Both the position numbers and the translations under genes were made by a program. Positions 23,927 through 36,866 of a stretch of 64,000 bases of DNA are shown here, in pieces. The DNA is from Sipunculus nudus (lineage: Eukaryota; Annelida; Sipuncula; Golfingiida; Sipunculidae): positions 23,885,729 through 23,949,728 of the forward strand of contig CM049314.1 in assembly GCA_026874595.1 (NCBI GenBank), given 5' to 3'. Within the stretch, counting starts at the first letter, position 1. Each line of letters opens with the position of its first letter. The notes under the pieces are model-generated. The model was not told the DNA's origin. It saw nothing but the letters and a program-made list of their open reading frames with translations, and made no database searches.

Positions 23927-24005
23927 GGCTGAAGTACTATTTCAGATGAGATCTGAACTCGCGGCTTCCCGGTTTTGAGTCCTGTGCTCTATCCCTAGGC
24001 CAAAA
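23927..24005 (-). mobile_element. tRNA-like head of a SINE, minus strand
   Basis: On the minus strand an A box 'TGGCCTAGGGATAGAGC' and a B box 'GAGTTCAGATC' are about 35 bases apart. The 'gatagagcacaggactc' stretch is nearly identical to the SINE head at 35650. The downstream body differs or is truncated. Confidence 0.6.
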
Positions 24006-26568
24006 AAGTCTTTTATTGTTCAATAAATTTGATGACAGTCTAAGACTTAAAATGATATGAAACACTTTTTTCCAACGTAGTTATCTGGCTTTGTGGCATA
24101 TTGGCATGATCCCATTTGGGTTGAACACTTCACTTTGATGATATTAGTGTTGATATATAGTAAATGCACCTCACTATTTGTGAAATGTATATTCTTTCTC
24201 AGATAATTGTCTTATTATAATTTGCTAGCAATAGTTTTGGGTTCATTCTAGTTAATTAGTCCTATATGTCTCGTTATTTCATTACAGCTTACTTGTAGTA
24301 ATGATCTGTCAATTTGGTAAATCTTGCCAAAACTTAATGGAGTAATAATGGTGGAACAAACTATAGTTACCTGTGCAAATTGTCATCTTTGAAGGTCACG
24401 ATCATAACGTCACATGTAAATCAATCTTTACTTTATGTAAATCTAAATATTTTTAGTTATCCAAGATGAGTCACATTTCGACTATAGTGCGTGTTAATAC
24501 AAGAAATCACAGTTGTTATGATTTTACTTTTAGTTTAAAAAAAGTATTTTTTTTTGTCTTGCATCGACCAGCAGATGGCTTTCACAGCCCCAAGTAATTA
24601 CCAAGAGTAGGAAAACACCATTAACCCGTATCTTCATGAGTCAACCAGACACATGCACCACGAACGCATTCACTTCCTCAGACCGCAAACTACCATGCCG
24701 AGATTACTATATAGAGTGAACTCTCGGCATCACGTGTTTGTACGTAATACACGAACCTTTATCTCGGTAAACTACTTTAGTGCTGTCAGGTTTTTGCATT
24801 ATATGGACTACATTTAAAGGACTATCTAGGCATCCTGAAAAAGAGTTACGGGATGGTATGCCGCCACGATGGCTCGCACATTGGAACAGGTAACTTTTGA
24901 TATATATTCGTCCTATATGTAGTTTTTCGATATTTAAAGTGTAAGTAAGAAAATTTATCATTGTTAAATAATTAATACATCAAAATCATTTAAAATACAT
25001 GCATACATATACATATATGTATACTTACATGTAACCTATGTTTTTATGTATGTATTGATATATATATATATATATGCTGGACCGTTTTTATATAATCAAA
25101 TATAGTTTTATTTAGTTATACTGGGTAAATATAGAACATCATGTATATGTTAATATGATCCAATTAACCGATATGTTAATCGGCTTTTTTCGGCGGGGTG
25201 GGGAGAAAGGGTGGAGATGAAATGTGTACGTTGTTATTCCACTATATATATAGAAGAGGGGTGACTGCCTATATATATACAGACGGTGCTGAAACTGACA
25301 ACTAGGCTTTTAATTTATGATATGAAGGAGTTACAATGAGTGTGAACTGGATGATTGTGTCTGGTAAATAGCCTTTCGACCTATTTGATCTAATCTTTGT
25401 TGTACGTTAATTGTTAATTTATGTTTTAGGAATATTTGCTAAACAAACTTCTCATACCATTATATAAGGTATTCAGGTGTCGGCATGCATTTTTTCAACG
25501 TGAAATAGGGGACACGATCTAAACTTTATATAGGTGTGCCCGGCCATGTTATTCCTAACCAATCTTCATGTGCTGCATGCGGGAAATAAACACTGAAGAA
25601 TTGGCTGAACATTATCTCCCCAAGAATACATGCATGCACCCTTGTGTGCATTGGGAGATCATATATACAAGATATCATTATGAGTGATCAATGTTTATTA
25701 TTTGCCTTTGAAAAGTCAATCTTCTATACTGACTGTGCGAAACTTTTATGAAATGGGATAGTTTGTCAGGGCGATTGGTATATGTAAATAATGAAGCGAG
25801 TTGAGCGGGAGACCGTCAGCCAACGCAATGCACTATGATAACCACATATTTCTGTCTGTCTGCTCGTCTTCCTGTCTTACCCTCTACAGAGCCTCCAGGG
25901 GTCGTAATAACGCCTTCCGCTTGTCTCAGACAGGCAGACGCGTGCACCTAAAGGCATTTTTCTTTTTTTTTGGGTACCAGTCTGTTAATTGGAAAAGTGA
26001 ATAAATAGACGTTTTCACACAATTGATTAGCAGGATCTAACATGACACCAAAATAATATTTTTGAGCATAAAAGTAACCCGGTCAATACCATCCGTTAGA
26101 AAGATGAAATTTTCAAAGTATTACGGTCCCTGAGAGATGAAAGAGGGATTTAGAAACTGGGTAACACAACACCCTGCAAGACGGAAGCAGGTGAACAAAT
26201 GTGCATAGAATGCCATAGGGTACTGTATAGCGCTAGCAGAAATAGGGTAATAAGGTAAGAGACGCAAATTCGAGCATGTTTTGGGATTAAGCGTGAATTA
26301 ATTTTGCTAATGTACTAGTTTTAAGGTCGAAAAACGGGAGGGGGCTAAATCCGCCCCTGTCCTTTCTAACGATTTATTTATTAATCAACTTAATGTAGAC
26401 AAAATTGGTTGTGCCTGTCTTTACAAACATATAAAACCACCAAAGGTATTCACTTATCATCTGCACTGTAAACAAGAAACTGTATATAAATATACTGAAG
26501 CACATGTACACCTAGAAACGTCCCGAATTTACTTCTTTTGCAATAGGTCAATCGAATGTTTTTACCAC

Positions 26569-26620
<52 letters not shown>

Positions 26621-27315
26621 GCTGTTCCGGCTTTCATATATTTGCCTGATATATGATTCAGCTTTCAGCTGACATGCATGCACATGTAGAATTCCGGAGT
26701 AATTTTACAAGTAAGGATATTAAATATATAATACAATTCATTTAAGTGAAAACTGTTGGAAATATAGGCCTATATGCTTGTATGCATAATATATCTAAAC
26801 TGCATGATAACCTTACAGAGAGGTCTGTTTTGGAATATAACAATTTTTTGTATTGTGTAATTATACATGACTGAAATCAGGTCAGTTTCTGTAAATTAAT
26901 TGTTCATGGTAAAATGTATTTGATACTTACAACCTAAACTTTAAGTAAGTTTGAAAAGGGTATAACCATGCCTCTCAGTAGGTCTATAGTTGTTTCGTGC
27001 TTTTTATACCATGCATTCATATATGGTTTGGAGTAAAGGTAAAAAACGCAGTTACAGATCTGTAGTTTTATTAAAATTTGAAGAAGACTATTTTAGGGTA
27101 TAGATATTATTAATTTGGCACACATGGTTCTGTAAATTCAATATTTTGTGATGCAGCGTGTGATTAAAAGTAGGAAATTAAAAATGCATATATTTTAAGG
27201 GTGTTTTTTTCTCAAAATTTTCAAAACCGTGTGAAGGGGATACCCCCTCCCACACCCAGTCGTGTGCTTACATTTGAAGAAAATGCCCCACACTTTTAAA
27301 AAACGCTCCAAAAAC

Positions 27316-27370
<55 letters not shown>

Positions 27371-29144
27371 ATAGTGTAAATATAAATATTTGCGCCCAAA
27401 GCACCGGTACCCCCCCCCCCCCATTTTCAAAAACGCTCGATGCAAAGCCTATATGGAATGCTTTATATATTATAAGAATCAATTCATTCATCTTGTATAT
27501 GTTGCATTTTCGTATTGCATACCCCCGGTATGAGATTAGATACAGTTGTGTAATACCGAGAATCATACTTGATTAAGTCATCAAATTATGTATAGGCCTA
27601 CGTAAGATACCGGATGTTAGCCCGGCCGGTCATGAAATTGAAAGCAACATCCAACGGCAACTTTTAAAATTTTCTGACGATAAATATCCACATTCAGCAA
27701 GTAATCAGCAAGTGGTGTCATATATGTTGGCTGTCGAACGCCCAATGACGTGGCGCCATTAGCACGTGCTTCCTGTAGCAACGATAAAACCGCTGTCAGG
27801 GTAACCGCTACAAAGCTGTCATCCAGGATGTGGTATTTAGATACTGACACGTGATTAAACTGAGTGCCGCAGGAATGGCATTCGAAGAAAATAATATTGC
27901 TTCTCTGGAGCATGATAAAATTTTACATGACAAATTGTATTTGATAACAAAGAAATATTAATTATTATGGGTGGTTATACATATACCCTATATATCGGGT
28001 ATATGGCAAAACAAATTTTCCTTATATAAACTCCCGTGCATGATTCGACAACCCCCAGCCCGGGTTTTCAGACCATTTTTTGTCTGTTTTTTTTTTTATG
28101 CCATTAAAAGAAAGAAAGCTTGTGCAAATTGTAAATATTTCAGTTTTCAGTTTATTTAACACAGTTAACAGGAGTATGTGACTAGTATATAATGCACCCC
28201 CCCCCCCCCCCCCAACGTTCCAACATCAATGGAATATCTGGATTATAAATAAGAGGACAGCTGATGGCGAAGCAGTATAAAGTTACATTACAGTGTTCTA
28301 TGAGTACCGTAAGGCTGTAGGTGGCTTGACTTGCGGTATTTCAGTAACTGACCCATCATTTTCCCCTGTACAGGCTGAGCGCGGTCTGCTGTGTGCCCCG
28401 CCTTCACACACTCCAGCCCTTGGGCAGAACTGGTACAGATTTCAGCCACATGCACTGCGGAAATGTTCACACGCGCGGCTTTGAGAAACAACTTCAAAAC
28501 AATTAACAATCACGCAAAATCAGTTTCTCTTCCCTGTTAATGATTCGTAAGTCTCTCGAAAGTGCTAGTATGACTGTGTTTGATTCTAAGATTTCATGGA
28601 ATCTATAGATTATTACGGGAAATGACGTGCAGTTGCTGAGGGAAAAGACATCTCTCAGCTGAGCGCATCTTCACGGCCGGCCCACCAGTTGATCGGGCCG
28701 ATTGTAAGTGAACGTTACCCTCTCTTCCCACATTGACACATGCAGTCCCGATTTTCACATATCAGTCACAGTCCAGCTTGTGAACCAGAGAAAAGCTGGG
28801 TACAGCAGCAGTTCACTTCAACGGGTAGTGCACGGATACTGACTGACACCCTGCTATATTTATTATCTTTGCAATTTCCTTGGATGTGCGTGGCGCCTTG
28901 GAGATTATTCTTGTTGCGTGAACAGAGAGGGCGGTGAGATGCTGAATTCCACCTGCTACTGATACAGCTGTACTGGTTGCTCGGCATCCCACAGGTATGT
29001 TTCTGTCGTACTCTGCTGTCCGTACAGTTGATGTTTACTAGGCGTGACGCTACAGATTAGCAGGCATGTGTGTGTGATGGACCCTCTCTCTCTCTCAACC
29101 ACTCACCCACCCACGCATACATTACACACACTCATATATATATA
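24006..29144. other. Long intergenic stretch, mainly simple repeats
   Basis: It holds (AT)n at about 25058-25076, 26570-26613 and 27320-27367, a C13 run at 27410-27422 and a C18 run at 28197-28214. A GC-richer block at 28355-28480 has a frame on each strand and 'cccctgtacag' before it, but neither frame could be assigned. A 98-codon minus frame at 27617-27913 is open but unrecognised. No supported gene. Confidence 0.45.
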
Positions 29145-30397
29145 CAGTGGAACCCAACAATTACGACCACCCTGGGGACTGAGCAAAATGGTCGTAATTT
29201 GGGGGTGGTCGTATTTGTGAAACTGTTACCGTGGTCGCATATAACACGCTGATATTTAATGTGTATCAGAGTTTATCTATTGCATATCTTTAATGTGAAT
29301 TATAACAAAATATTTTACCTAGCGAAGGACCCTTATTATGAATGTTTTTTTTTTGTGTGTGTAGCTGAACATATTTATTCATGATAAAAATTAATATACA
29401 TGTACAAATACGTAGTGACTGTAGTGACGTAGTAACAAAAAAAATAACACAAAGGAAATACGATTACAACCTTCTGAATGCATATTGAACATAATACGTG
29501 GCTGTCATATATTTAGCCTTCCGCTTGAGTATATATTGCGTGCACTTGAGTTTTCCCGACGCTAAACTGCTGAGCCATTTGGTGCTGACTGCGCGTGGTG
29601 TTGCCGCTTTGATTAACGCCACTTAATCCTTCAAGGATAGCTCTTTTAGAGGCATGGTTGCCTAACAGCAAGCAATTTAAATGCAGACTTAACAGTAGAG
29701 AAAAAAAACTGACAACGATCTATCAGAAAAGGCAAGTTAATGTAAGGGATTCCCCCCCCCCCCCCATGCCCCCATGCAAGCTTTATTTATACATTTTACT
29801 GACTGCTCAATACTCACTGTCAGTAAGATATGAACACATTTAGGATTAACTAGGTCGTTAATTTTACCAATGAGGGTCGAACAATATGTGATTAGTTGAA
29901 ATATTAAGCCCACAACCCCACACTTAGGCTAGCTGTAATACAGGTGATCACTGAGGGGCAATTAGCATCTGACCCCAGGTCAGACCTGCTCATTAAGTAA
30001 TCAGGCCGATGGTTACCCTCTTTGATCTATAACCTACACCTCAACGAGTCTCAGCGAAGACACCGAGTCGGGAAGATATGCGGAACCAGATTAACCCTCG
30101 GGTTAAGAAACCTTGATCTTTCGTTAAGGCGCCTGTGACAAGACGCAGCCATTGACTCGTGACAAATGTTGTTTCAGTACTTCTCGGCGGTGGTCGCATT
30201 AGCGGGGTCGCATCAGCGCTGGGGCCAGGAAATCTGGTCGTAATTCTGAATTCAGGGGTGGTCGTAATTTTGAGTCATTTTTAAACATAAATAAACTAAA
30301 AACAATTCGGGACCAAGCAAAATGGCCGCAATTGTGGGGTGGTCGCAATTGTGGGGTGGTCGCAATTGTGGGGTGGTCGCAAGGCGGGGTTCCACTG
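29145..30397. mobile_element. Mariner-like non-autonomous element flanked by TA
   Basis: The left end is TA|CAGTGGAACCC at 29143-29155 and the right end GGGTTCCACTG|TA closes at 30397-30399, giving inverted termini and a TA duplication as in Tc1/mariner insertion. Subterminal 'ggtggtcg(t/c)aattttg' and 'accaagcaaaatggccg' phrases occur inverted near both ends, and the right end carries about three tandem copies of 'ggtggtcgcaattgtgggg'. No transposase is visible in 1.25 kb. A C14 run lies inside at 29752-29765. Related terminal sequence recurs at 59433. Confidence 0.75.
30335..30382. repeat. Subterminal 18-bp tandem repeat, about 3 copies
   Basis: 'gtggtcgcaattgtgggg' repeats with almost no divergence near the right end of the mariner-like element. 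The lack of divergence suggests recent slippage or unequal exchange. Confidence 0.8.
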
Positions 30398-30399
<2 letters not shown>

Positions 30400-30430
<31 letters not shown>

Positions 30431-31099
30431 ATATATACATACACAGAAAGATAGAGGGAGACAGAAATGTCTCTTTCGTACCACTATCAAGTTTATTCCA
30501 AACATTTAACTTTCACATTTATACCCTTCCTCCAGCCCTCCTACCTCATATACACACAGACGTCTACCCATTCTTCACCCCCCCCCCCACACACACACAC
30601 CCCACCCCGCTCTATATGTTAACGGCATTAGGCTTAGAACCTACGCTAAATCTACTTTTACCCGTCCTATATATGATTTAGTGAATTCAACTTCATCAAA
30701 TCTTGAAAAACCTTGGTTTCTAGACTTAAACAGGCCTACCCTGGTGTGTCTGTGGAAAAACGCGATGTCTATACAGGGTGACAATATAGTGTTTTGTATT
30801 CAACCTTATTCAATGCACACGACATAGGACTACAGAACTAAACGTTAAAGTGCAGATATTTGTTTTAATCAATAACACGTTCGGTTATGATCACAGATGC
30901 CAGCTTCACAAAACCATAACACACGCCTACACAGACACACATTGATTGGTATACGTGCAGTTAATCTGTCAGTAATGTAATGTCATTCAAGTATTAAACT
31001 GACATACATTGCATATTGTATTATTTGTCTTTACCCCATGATATAAACGAATTTTGTTTCTTATTTTTGCCATGTAGTTTATACAGGGAATGCTGTGTA
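30400..31099. other. Intergenic, unassigned
   Basis: (AT)n plus (CA)-rich sequence at 30400-30440, a C11 run at 30578-30588 followed by (AC)n. Nothing else is recognised. Confidence 0.4.
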
Positions 31100-32030
31100 A
31101 TCAGTCACATGTCAAACTCGGATTGAGCTTATTTTTTGGCTACCTGCATTGACTAAGATTAAATCGGGGAAAAAAGGGGGAAAATAAAAAAAAATCTTGT
31201 TCTCTAAAACCGTCTAGCCAAATTGTTCAATATTTCAACAAAAAAAAGTCATAGACACAATCTTTCTCAATTTTCTTCGAATGGTTTCAATTCGGTGATT
31301 TTTGGCCTATTTACGGGAAACTTAACTTAGTCATTTTGCCAAATAAGCATACTAAAATTACAATATCTGAAAAGGCAGGAGCTTTCATCACCAAATTTAA
31401 TGCAAATGTTGGTCACACGAGTCATATTTAAAATTGAGGCATTTTTGGCGCCACCTACATCAACCTTTTTTGTACGGGGGTCATCAGTACATTAACTCAT
31501 AATTTCTCAGGAACAGCAGGAGATAGCATAACCAAATATTATGCAAAAGTCACATGTCAAATGTTGTAGGATTGAGCCTTTTTGTGGCGCCACCTGCATC
31601 GAATTGCAGTATCCGAGGAAAAGCTAGAAAACTTTTGAAAATTTTCTTCTCCAAAATTATACAGATCAATATTTCACAGAAATGATCCCAGGAATAATCT
31701 CTCTCAAGTTTGTTCAAATGGTTGGGTTCAATGAATTTTAGCCGAGTTGCAGGAATGTGAACTTGGTCATTTTCCAAGTAAACATACTAACATTACAGTC
31801 TCAGAAACGGCAGGAGCTAGAACAACCAAGTTTTGTGCAAATGTTGCTCACATGACTCCATTTTGACAATGATGTTTATGTGGCACAAACTACATCGAAC
31901 TGTTTTTACAGACCAAAAAAAAAATCGTAGTTTTGCCTCTTTCAATAACTACATTGGGAATGTTTTATGATGAAACTCAACCAAATGGTTTAAATTTTCA
32001 CCAAAAAAAAAAATTTGAGTCAAGTAAACC
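31100..32030. repeat. Degenerate tandem array, period about 440 bp
   Basis: The segment from 'actaaaattacaatatctgaaaaggcaggagct' (31351, shortened) recurs as 'actaacattacagtctcagaaacggcaggagct' at about 31788, with 'tgcaaatgttg(g/c)tcacacgagtc' following both. 'ggcgccacctacatc', 'ggcgccacctgcatc' and a diverged third version mark the units. No coding potential. Confidence 0.5.
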
Positions 32031-32446
32031 TATATCAAGCTAGTGGGTTTCAATAGTCTTTTCTGCAAAACTGTAGTTTCAAATTCTGTAATATTGCACA
32101 AAAAATATTTTACGTGGCCTAGTTCAAGTTTACTTAGATGGTGTTTGACTGAATTATTTTTCCTTAAACAATTAAAAGACTGCGAGGTAATTTGATAAAC
32201 AAATTTAGAAGATTTTTTTGTATTAACAGACAAAGCTCTGTTAGCTGTACACTACAGGCAACATAAATGTTTTGTGTCCATGCCCAGCTTATGTGTAAGA
32301 TAAATCCATGACTAATTAAAATATGTAAAATCTGTATTCAGATTTAGCTTTGAATAGGAATCTATTATTATTCTAAACATTTTGATTAAAAAATCTTATG
32401 AATATGTCACCTTGAAATTTGTAGCCAGTCTTTTAGTATGTATAAA

Positions 32447-32600
32447 CAGATTTGGCAACAGGCCAAGATTTTGTAGCTATAAATGGCTTTGCACGCTGTC
32501 AACTATTCCAGATTTGGCAACAGGCCAAGTTTCAGTCTGGATCTGTTTATAGCTTTTACAGAGTGTCAACTGTATCAGATTTGGCAACAGCTCAAGAGTT
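32447..32600. repeat. Three tandem copies of 'cagatttggcaacaggccaag'-type unit
   Basis: The phrase 'agatttggcaacag' starts at about 32449, 32510 and 32577, with 'tgtcaact' preceding the second and third. Unit length is about 61-67 bp. Confidence 0.7.
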
Positions 32601-32679
32601 CACTTATTGCAGCCAGGTATAGGTCAAGAGTTAAACCAGTGCAGTAGCTGAACCTAGCATATTAGTTCCGTTTCTCTCG

Positions 32680-33130
32680 TGGAGCAACTGCCTTCCATAA
32701 CTGAGGCTAGTCAGCCCAGTGCACCTGACTCGAGAGGAGTTCGATGTATCTGCCTGAAAGGTTGGCCTATCAATCCATCTTTGGAGGCTTTTTCGTACAC
32801 AAGATTTGTGTCGCCACCTACAGTGATTTTGGCACAGTGTATGTCCTGGCTAATTTCCCAGGGGTGTTTTATATATTATCCTGAAATTGTGTGTATCTTT
32901 ACACATCGGATAGCTTCATTATATACCAGACTGTTGGTGCCACCTACAATATTTTTTGCACAGTGTATGTCCTTGCTTAAGTCTCAGGAGGGATTCGATA
33001 TATTAGCCGGAAATTGCGCATATTTATACATCTCGGATAGCTTTGTCTAATGCAATGGTTGTTGCACCACGTACAATCTTTTTTGTTTTGCATATAAATA
33101 TATCCATGCCAGTATTTCAGAAGTTTTTTT
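32680..33130. repeat. About 180-bp module array, locus 2 of 3
   Basis: Two to three units with phrases 'gcacagtgtatgtcc', 'tctcaggag', 'cctgaaattgtg', 'catc(t)cggatagctt' and 'ggtgccacctacaat'. Same family as the arrays at 12240 and 41070. A 123-codon frame runs through it but is only a by-product of the repeat. Confidence 0.6.
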
Positions 33131-33639
33131 TAGTAATTGGCGCTTGTACTCGGGTTCAACGTGTTTCGTACTAGCCTTGTATATATACATGTCACACATG
33201 TACTTGAAAAGTAATGGTCAAGCATATTATCATGGAAGCATTATATCTGATGTGTATTCCATTGCACAGAATCGCATTAGGACTGAAGGCCTTGTTCTAT
33301 CTCTAAACAAATATTTTCCGATTTCATTTGTAATGGTGGGTACAATATGCATCTCCATGGTAAAAAATCTTCTAGATGGATTGTGAGAAAACGCACATGT
33401 CATATCATGACTGGGTCAAAGGTAATAGGTCAATATTGAGGTCAGAGGGTAGAGAAGCACATCATTTTTGGGTGCTACGAGGTCGTGAGTATCATATAGC
33501 TGCCGCAGCCAGGGAATATGGAGACTTAACCTTCGTTGATGAATCCCATTTAAAAAAAAAATCATCTCATTTGTTCAACCGATTTTCAAGATAAAATATA
33601 GTCTAGAGGTTGCTATTAAATGTTTTATAAATCTTGTTG

Positions 33640-34490
33640 GCCCGATAACTCAAAAAATATTTCCCAAATCTTTACCAAACTAGGTATATGTATGGATATG
33701 GGTGAGAGGACGACGCCTATTTAAAATGGGGTCATGACCTTGACCAGGAGAGTGTCCTTGACCTTGAATAGGTCCAATTTTGGGGAAAATCACACAAATT
33801 CTTAAATATCTCAAGAAATCTGGCATGGATTGATCCCAAACTCAAGTTGTTGGAAGATCATGGATAGGGTTGTCATGTTCCAGAAACTGGTGGCGCCACC
33901 TTTTATTCTTTACTTGTTTTCGTGCCGTTTAATACCCCCAAAATTGCTACTTGGCAGTACTGTGAGCATGACAGATTTTTATTCATATTATGCATATACA
34001 TAGACATGGGTTAAGGGATGATGTTTATTCAAATTGGGGTCATCACCTTTCCTATGAGAGTGGCCTTGACCTTGAATATTGCCATATATGGGGAAAATCA
34101 CACAAAGTCATTAATATCTCAATAAGGGATGCATGAATTGGTCCAAAAATCAACTTAATGGAAGATCTTGGATAGTGTTGTCATGTGCCGGAAACTGATA
34201 GCGCCACCTGTTATTCTTTTACTTGTTTTCGTGCCATTTAATACCCCGTCATTGCCACTTAACAATACTGTGAGCATTATAAGTAAAAAACTAATGGACA
34301 GATTTCTTTCATATTATGCATATACATAGACATTGGATAGTGGATGATGTATATTGAAATTGGGGTCATGATCTTTTCTATGAGAGTGACCTTTTCTATG
34401 AGTGTGGTCTGATATTAATTGTTGCTGAAGATAGGGGGCCTATTCTTAAAGGGGTGGGGGGGGGGATTAATTTTCTGGGGATACTATGGC
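33640..34490. repeat. About 390-bp module array, locus A
   Basis: Each unit runs: 'aggacgatg...tattgaaattggggtcat' / 'gagagtgaccttgacc' / 'ggggaaaatcacacaa' / 'gatcttggatagtgttgtcatg' / 'ggcgccacctgttattctt' / 'cgtgccgtttaatacccc' / 'actgtgagcattataagt'. About two units are present. The right end 'cttaaaggggtggggggggg' followed by 'attaattttctgggg' matches the end of the array at 56060-57020, so both share a defined terminus. Confidence 0.65.
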
Positions 34491-35139
34491 ACCTGCGGTG
34501 CAATGAAATGTCAAGTTTTCAATATTATTTCTGTTAGTAACAAAAGAAGTAGTAGAAGTAATAGTGAAAGATGTAAAAGAAACTGTATAGTATTATAATG
34601 TTAATTAGTAATCATCTTTCATGGTTCAGTCATGACGTCACACAGCACTCTGGTGTTGGATCAGCATCCTGTAGTGGTATATTAGTTTTCAGTCAGCCTG
34701 CTAGTCAAGGCCAGAAGTTCAGTCGACAGCTCCAGTCAGGTCTCCAGCCACTGTTAGGAGTTGCTGGCAGCAGATAACAAGCCTTGCTGCTGGGGAATCT
34801 CTTCTTCTGTTGCAGCAGGTGCCAGCATTAGGCTCAGTCCGCTTCACCTGTACTGCCCGCAGGTATCCTCTCACTGACCGGGTCAAATTAGTACCTGCTG
34901 GTCAGGGGTTATTATACATCGTCTGTCGACGATGATGACCTCTGAAGCAGGGGCTCCACATTCGGGAGGGGGGGGGGGTACCTTGCCAGCTGAATGATAG
35001 ATTTCCAGGGAAACAAATATGTACACACAGACAAGGTATAGTTAAAACCTAAGAATATATTATTGTAAATAAGCCTTTTGGATTTCAAGTTTATATGCTC
35101 GATGATATAATTATGCACAAGACGTAGAATTATCTGGCC

Positions 35140-35250
35140 TTTGAGAATCCGGACCTTTGCGTAAACCGCAACGTAACTCCACAGTCCAACGCCTTTATCA
35201 CAAGGCTACAATACCATGGCCCAACCGCTAACCAAAACCCCATCCGAAAC
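35140..35250 (-). mobile_element. Possible tRNA-like SINE head (weak)
   Basis: The minus strand has 'tagccttgtgataaaggcgttggact', shortened here, which is A-box-like, followed by 'gtggagttacg' in place of a B box. The B box is poor. The resemblance could be a decayed SINE. Confidence 0.25.
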
Positions 35251-35639
35251 CTATCGAATAGAACGTATATATCGTGGACGCCCTGTCACGGTATATTTTG
35301 GGGCGTGAAGATAAACAGGTTCTGCTAGGGTTCAGACTTTGATGTAATACCTTGTGCACAAGGTAAGGTAGAAAGCTGTCTCATTGAAAATTGGCTTCCG
35401 CGGCAACAGATTAATCTTTTATATTTTACAACGAAGCATACTTACTGGTAACAATTATTTGAACTCATTTGACATATTCCTATTATACATATACACCATA
35501 TCAAGTGCATGCATGTGATTACATAAACAAGTCCTGCCCGAAGATATGATCGCTTTGTGAGACATTAACAATATGGAAATGACACCAACAGAAAAAGACA
35601 TATTTATTTACTGCTGACAGGAAAAAGCGAAGTAGATGG

Positions 35640-36000
35640 TTCCAACCGACTTCTGTGGCTCAGGGGTAGAGCACAGGACTCGAAACCGAAAAGTCATGAG
35701 TTCAAATCTTTGCCGAGGAGCGGTACGATTTTCACGATCACCTTTAACTCGGGGTGAGCGCTCTGCAGGGTTAATGGGAAGGCTGTACCCTATAGTCGTG
35801 TATTATTCACAAACAAGTTCGTCTTTTGGAGGTTCCTCGGTGTTATGACCCAGCAATGGAGATGATTACACACACAAGACCTACAGGTGCGGTAGACACC
35901 GGGCCTTGGTGACACCAGGATATAAAATAAAAATGACAGGCAGCGGGTGCTTAAGCCCTGTCATGTTGTCCCAAACCGCAATTGAACTCTGCAGATCTAA
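35640..36000 (+). mobile_element. tRNA-derived SINE, near full length
   Basis: A tRNA-like head spans about 35648-35720: A box 'TGGCTCAGGGGTAGAGC', B box 'GAGTTCAAATC'. The body includes 'ggaggttcctcggtgttatg', 'caggtgcggtagacacc', 'gtgacaccaggata', and ends near 'gtcccaaaccgcaattg' and 'ctgcagat'. The same body is found inverted at 17165-17329 and the same head inverted at 23927-24005, so this copy defines the family (about 350 bp). Confidence 0.75.
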
Positions 36001-36801
36001 ATACTAGCAAAAGAATTTGACAAGCCAGCATTTAAAAATAGAGGCGGTTACCTCCACCAAAATAATCTTTAAAAACAATACATGGTTTCAATATTTTGAT
36101 TTGATCAAGGGTTAATGTAAAAGAATGAATGAACATGTTTTCTTCCAAGCTCTCTAATATTCCTGATAAAATTAGTATTATATGCACGCTTTTATTCCAA
36201 TTATTTTCCTTAATTAAACTCTATGTTGAACAATCCAGATTCTGGGAAATAAATTGCAGCATCTTTATCCAATCAAAAATGTCTGGACTTATGCATCATA
36301 AAATGTATATTTTGTCAGATACGGGGTTTCAAGATGAGATTGATGATATTCACAACATTTCGGCCTATTCTGGATATTTGCACGACTGAGTTCAGCAGGC
36401 CTGGCAAAATGGCCCAGAATCGGTTGTAATACTAGCTAGAGTGAGTGTTATTATCCCATTATAAACTGTCCTGCGGTATATTACAGCACAAAGGGGACTG
36501 TACAGGGGCTAGTTTGTTGTGTAAACCGTCACAGGTGACAGAAATAAGTCAAACCTGTGGCAATCAGAATGGTATTTCTGACAAGAGTTTAAATAAAGCA
36601 GAGCAAAACAGAACAAGAATTTATGAAAAAGGCGTCAGGCCGCATTTTACATACCTCTCAACAAACTGTGATGCAATAACCAGATTTATTCGTATTAGTC
36701 GTTGTACACACGTGGTATGTGCAGATATACACACATACACATATATAAACATGTATATATATGTGTGTATATATATACACATACACACATATATATGTAT
36801 A

Positions 36802-36866
<65 letters not shown>

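Noticed and set aside
30199-30681. Several frames of 62-119 codons on both strands
   Set aside because: They come from the subterminal repeats of the mariner-like element and the adjoining microsatellite.
32679-33050. 123-codon + frame
   Set aside because: It runs through the 180-bp tandem module; repeated residues reflect repeated DNA.
35648-35720. Functional tRNA gene
   Set aside because: A and B boxes are present but no complete cloverleaf can be formed and SINE body follows; same for 23927-24005 and 9845-9905.
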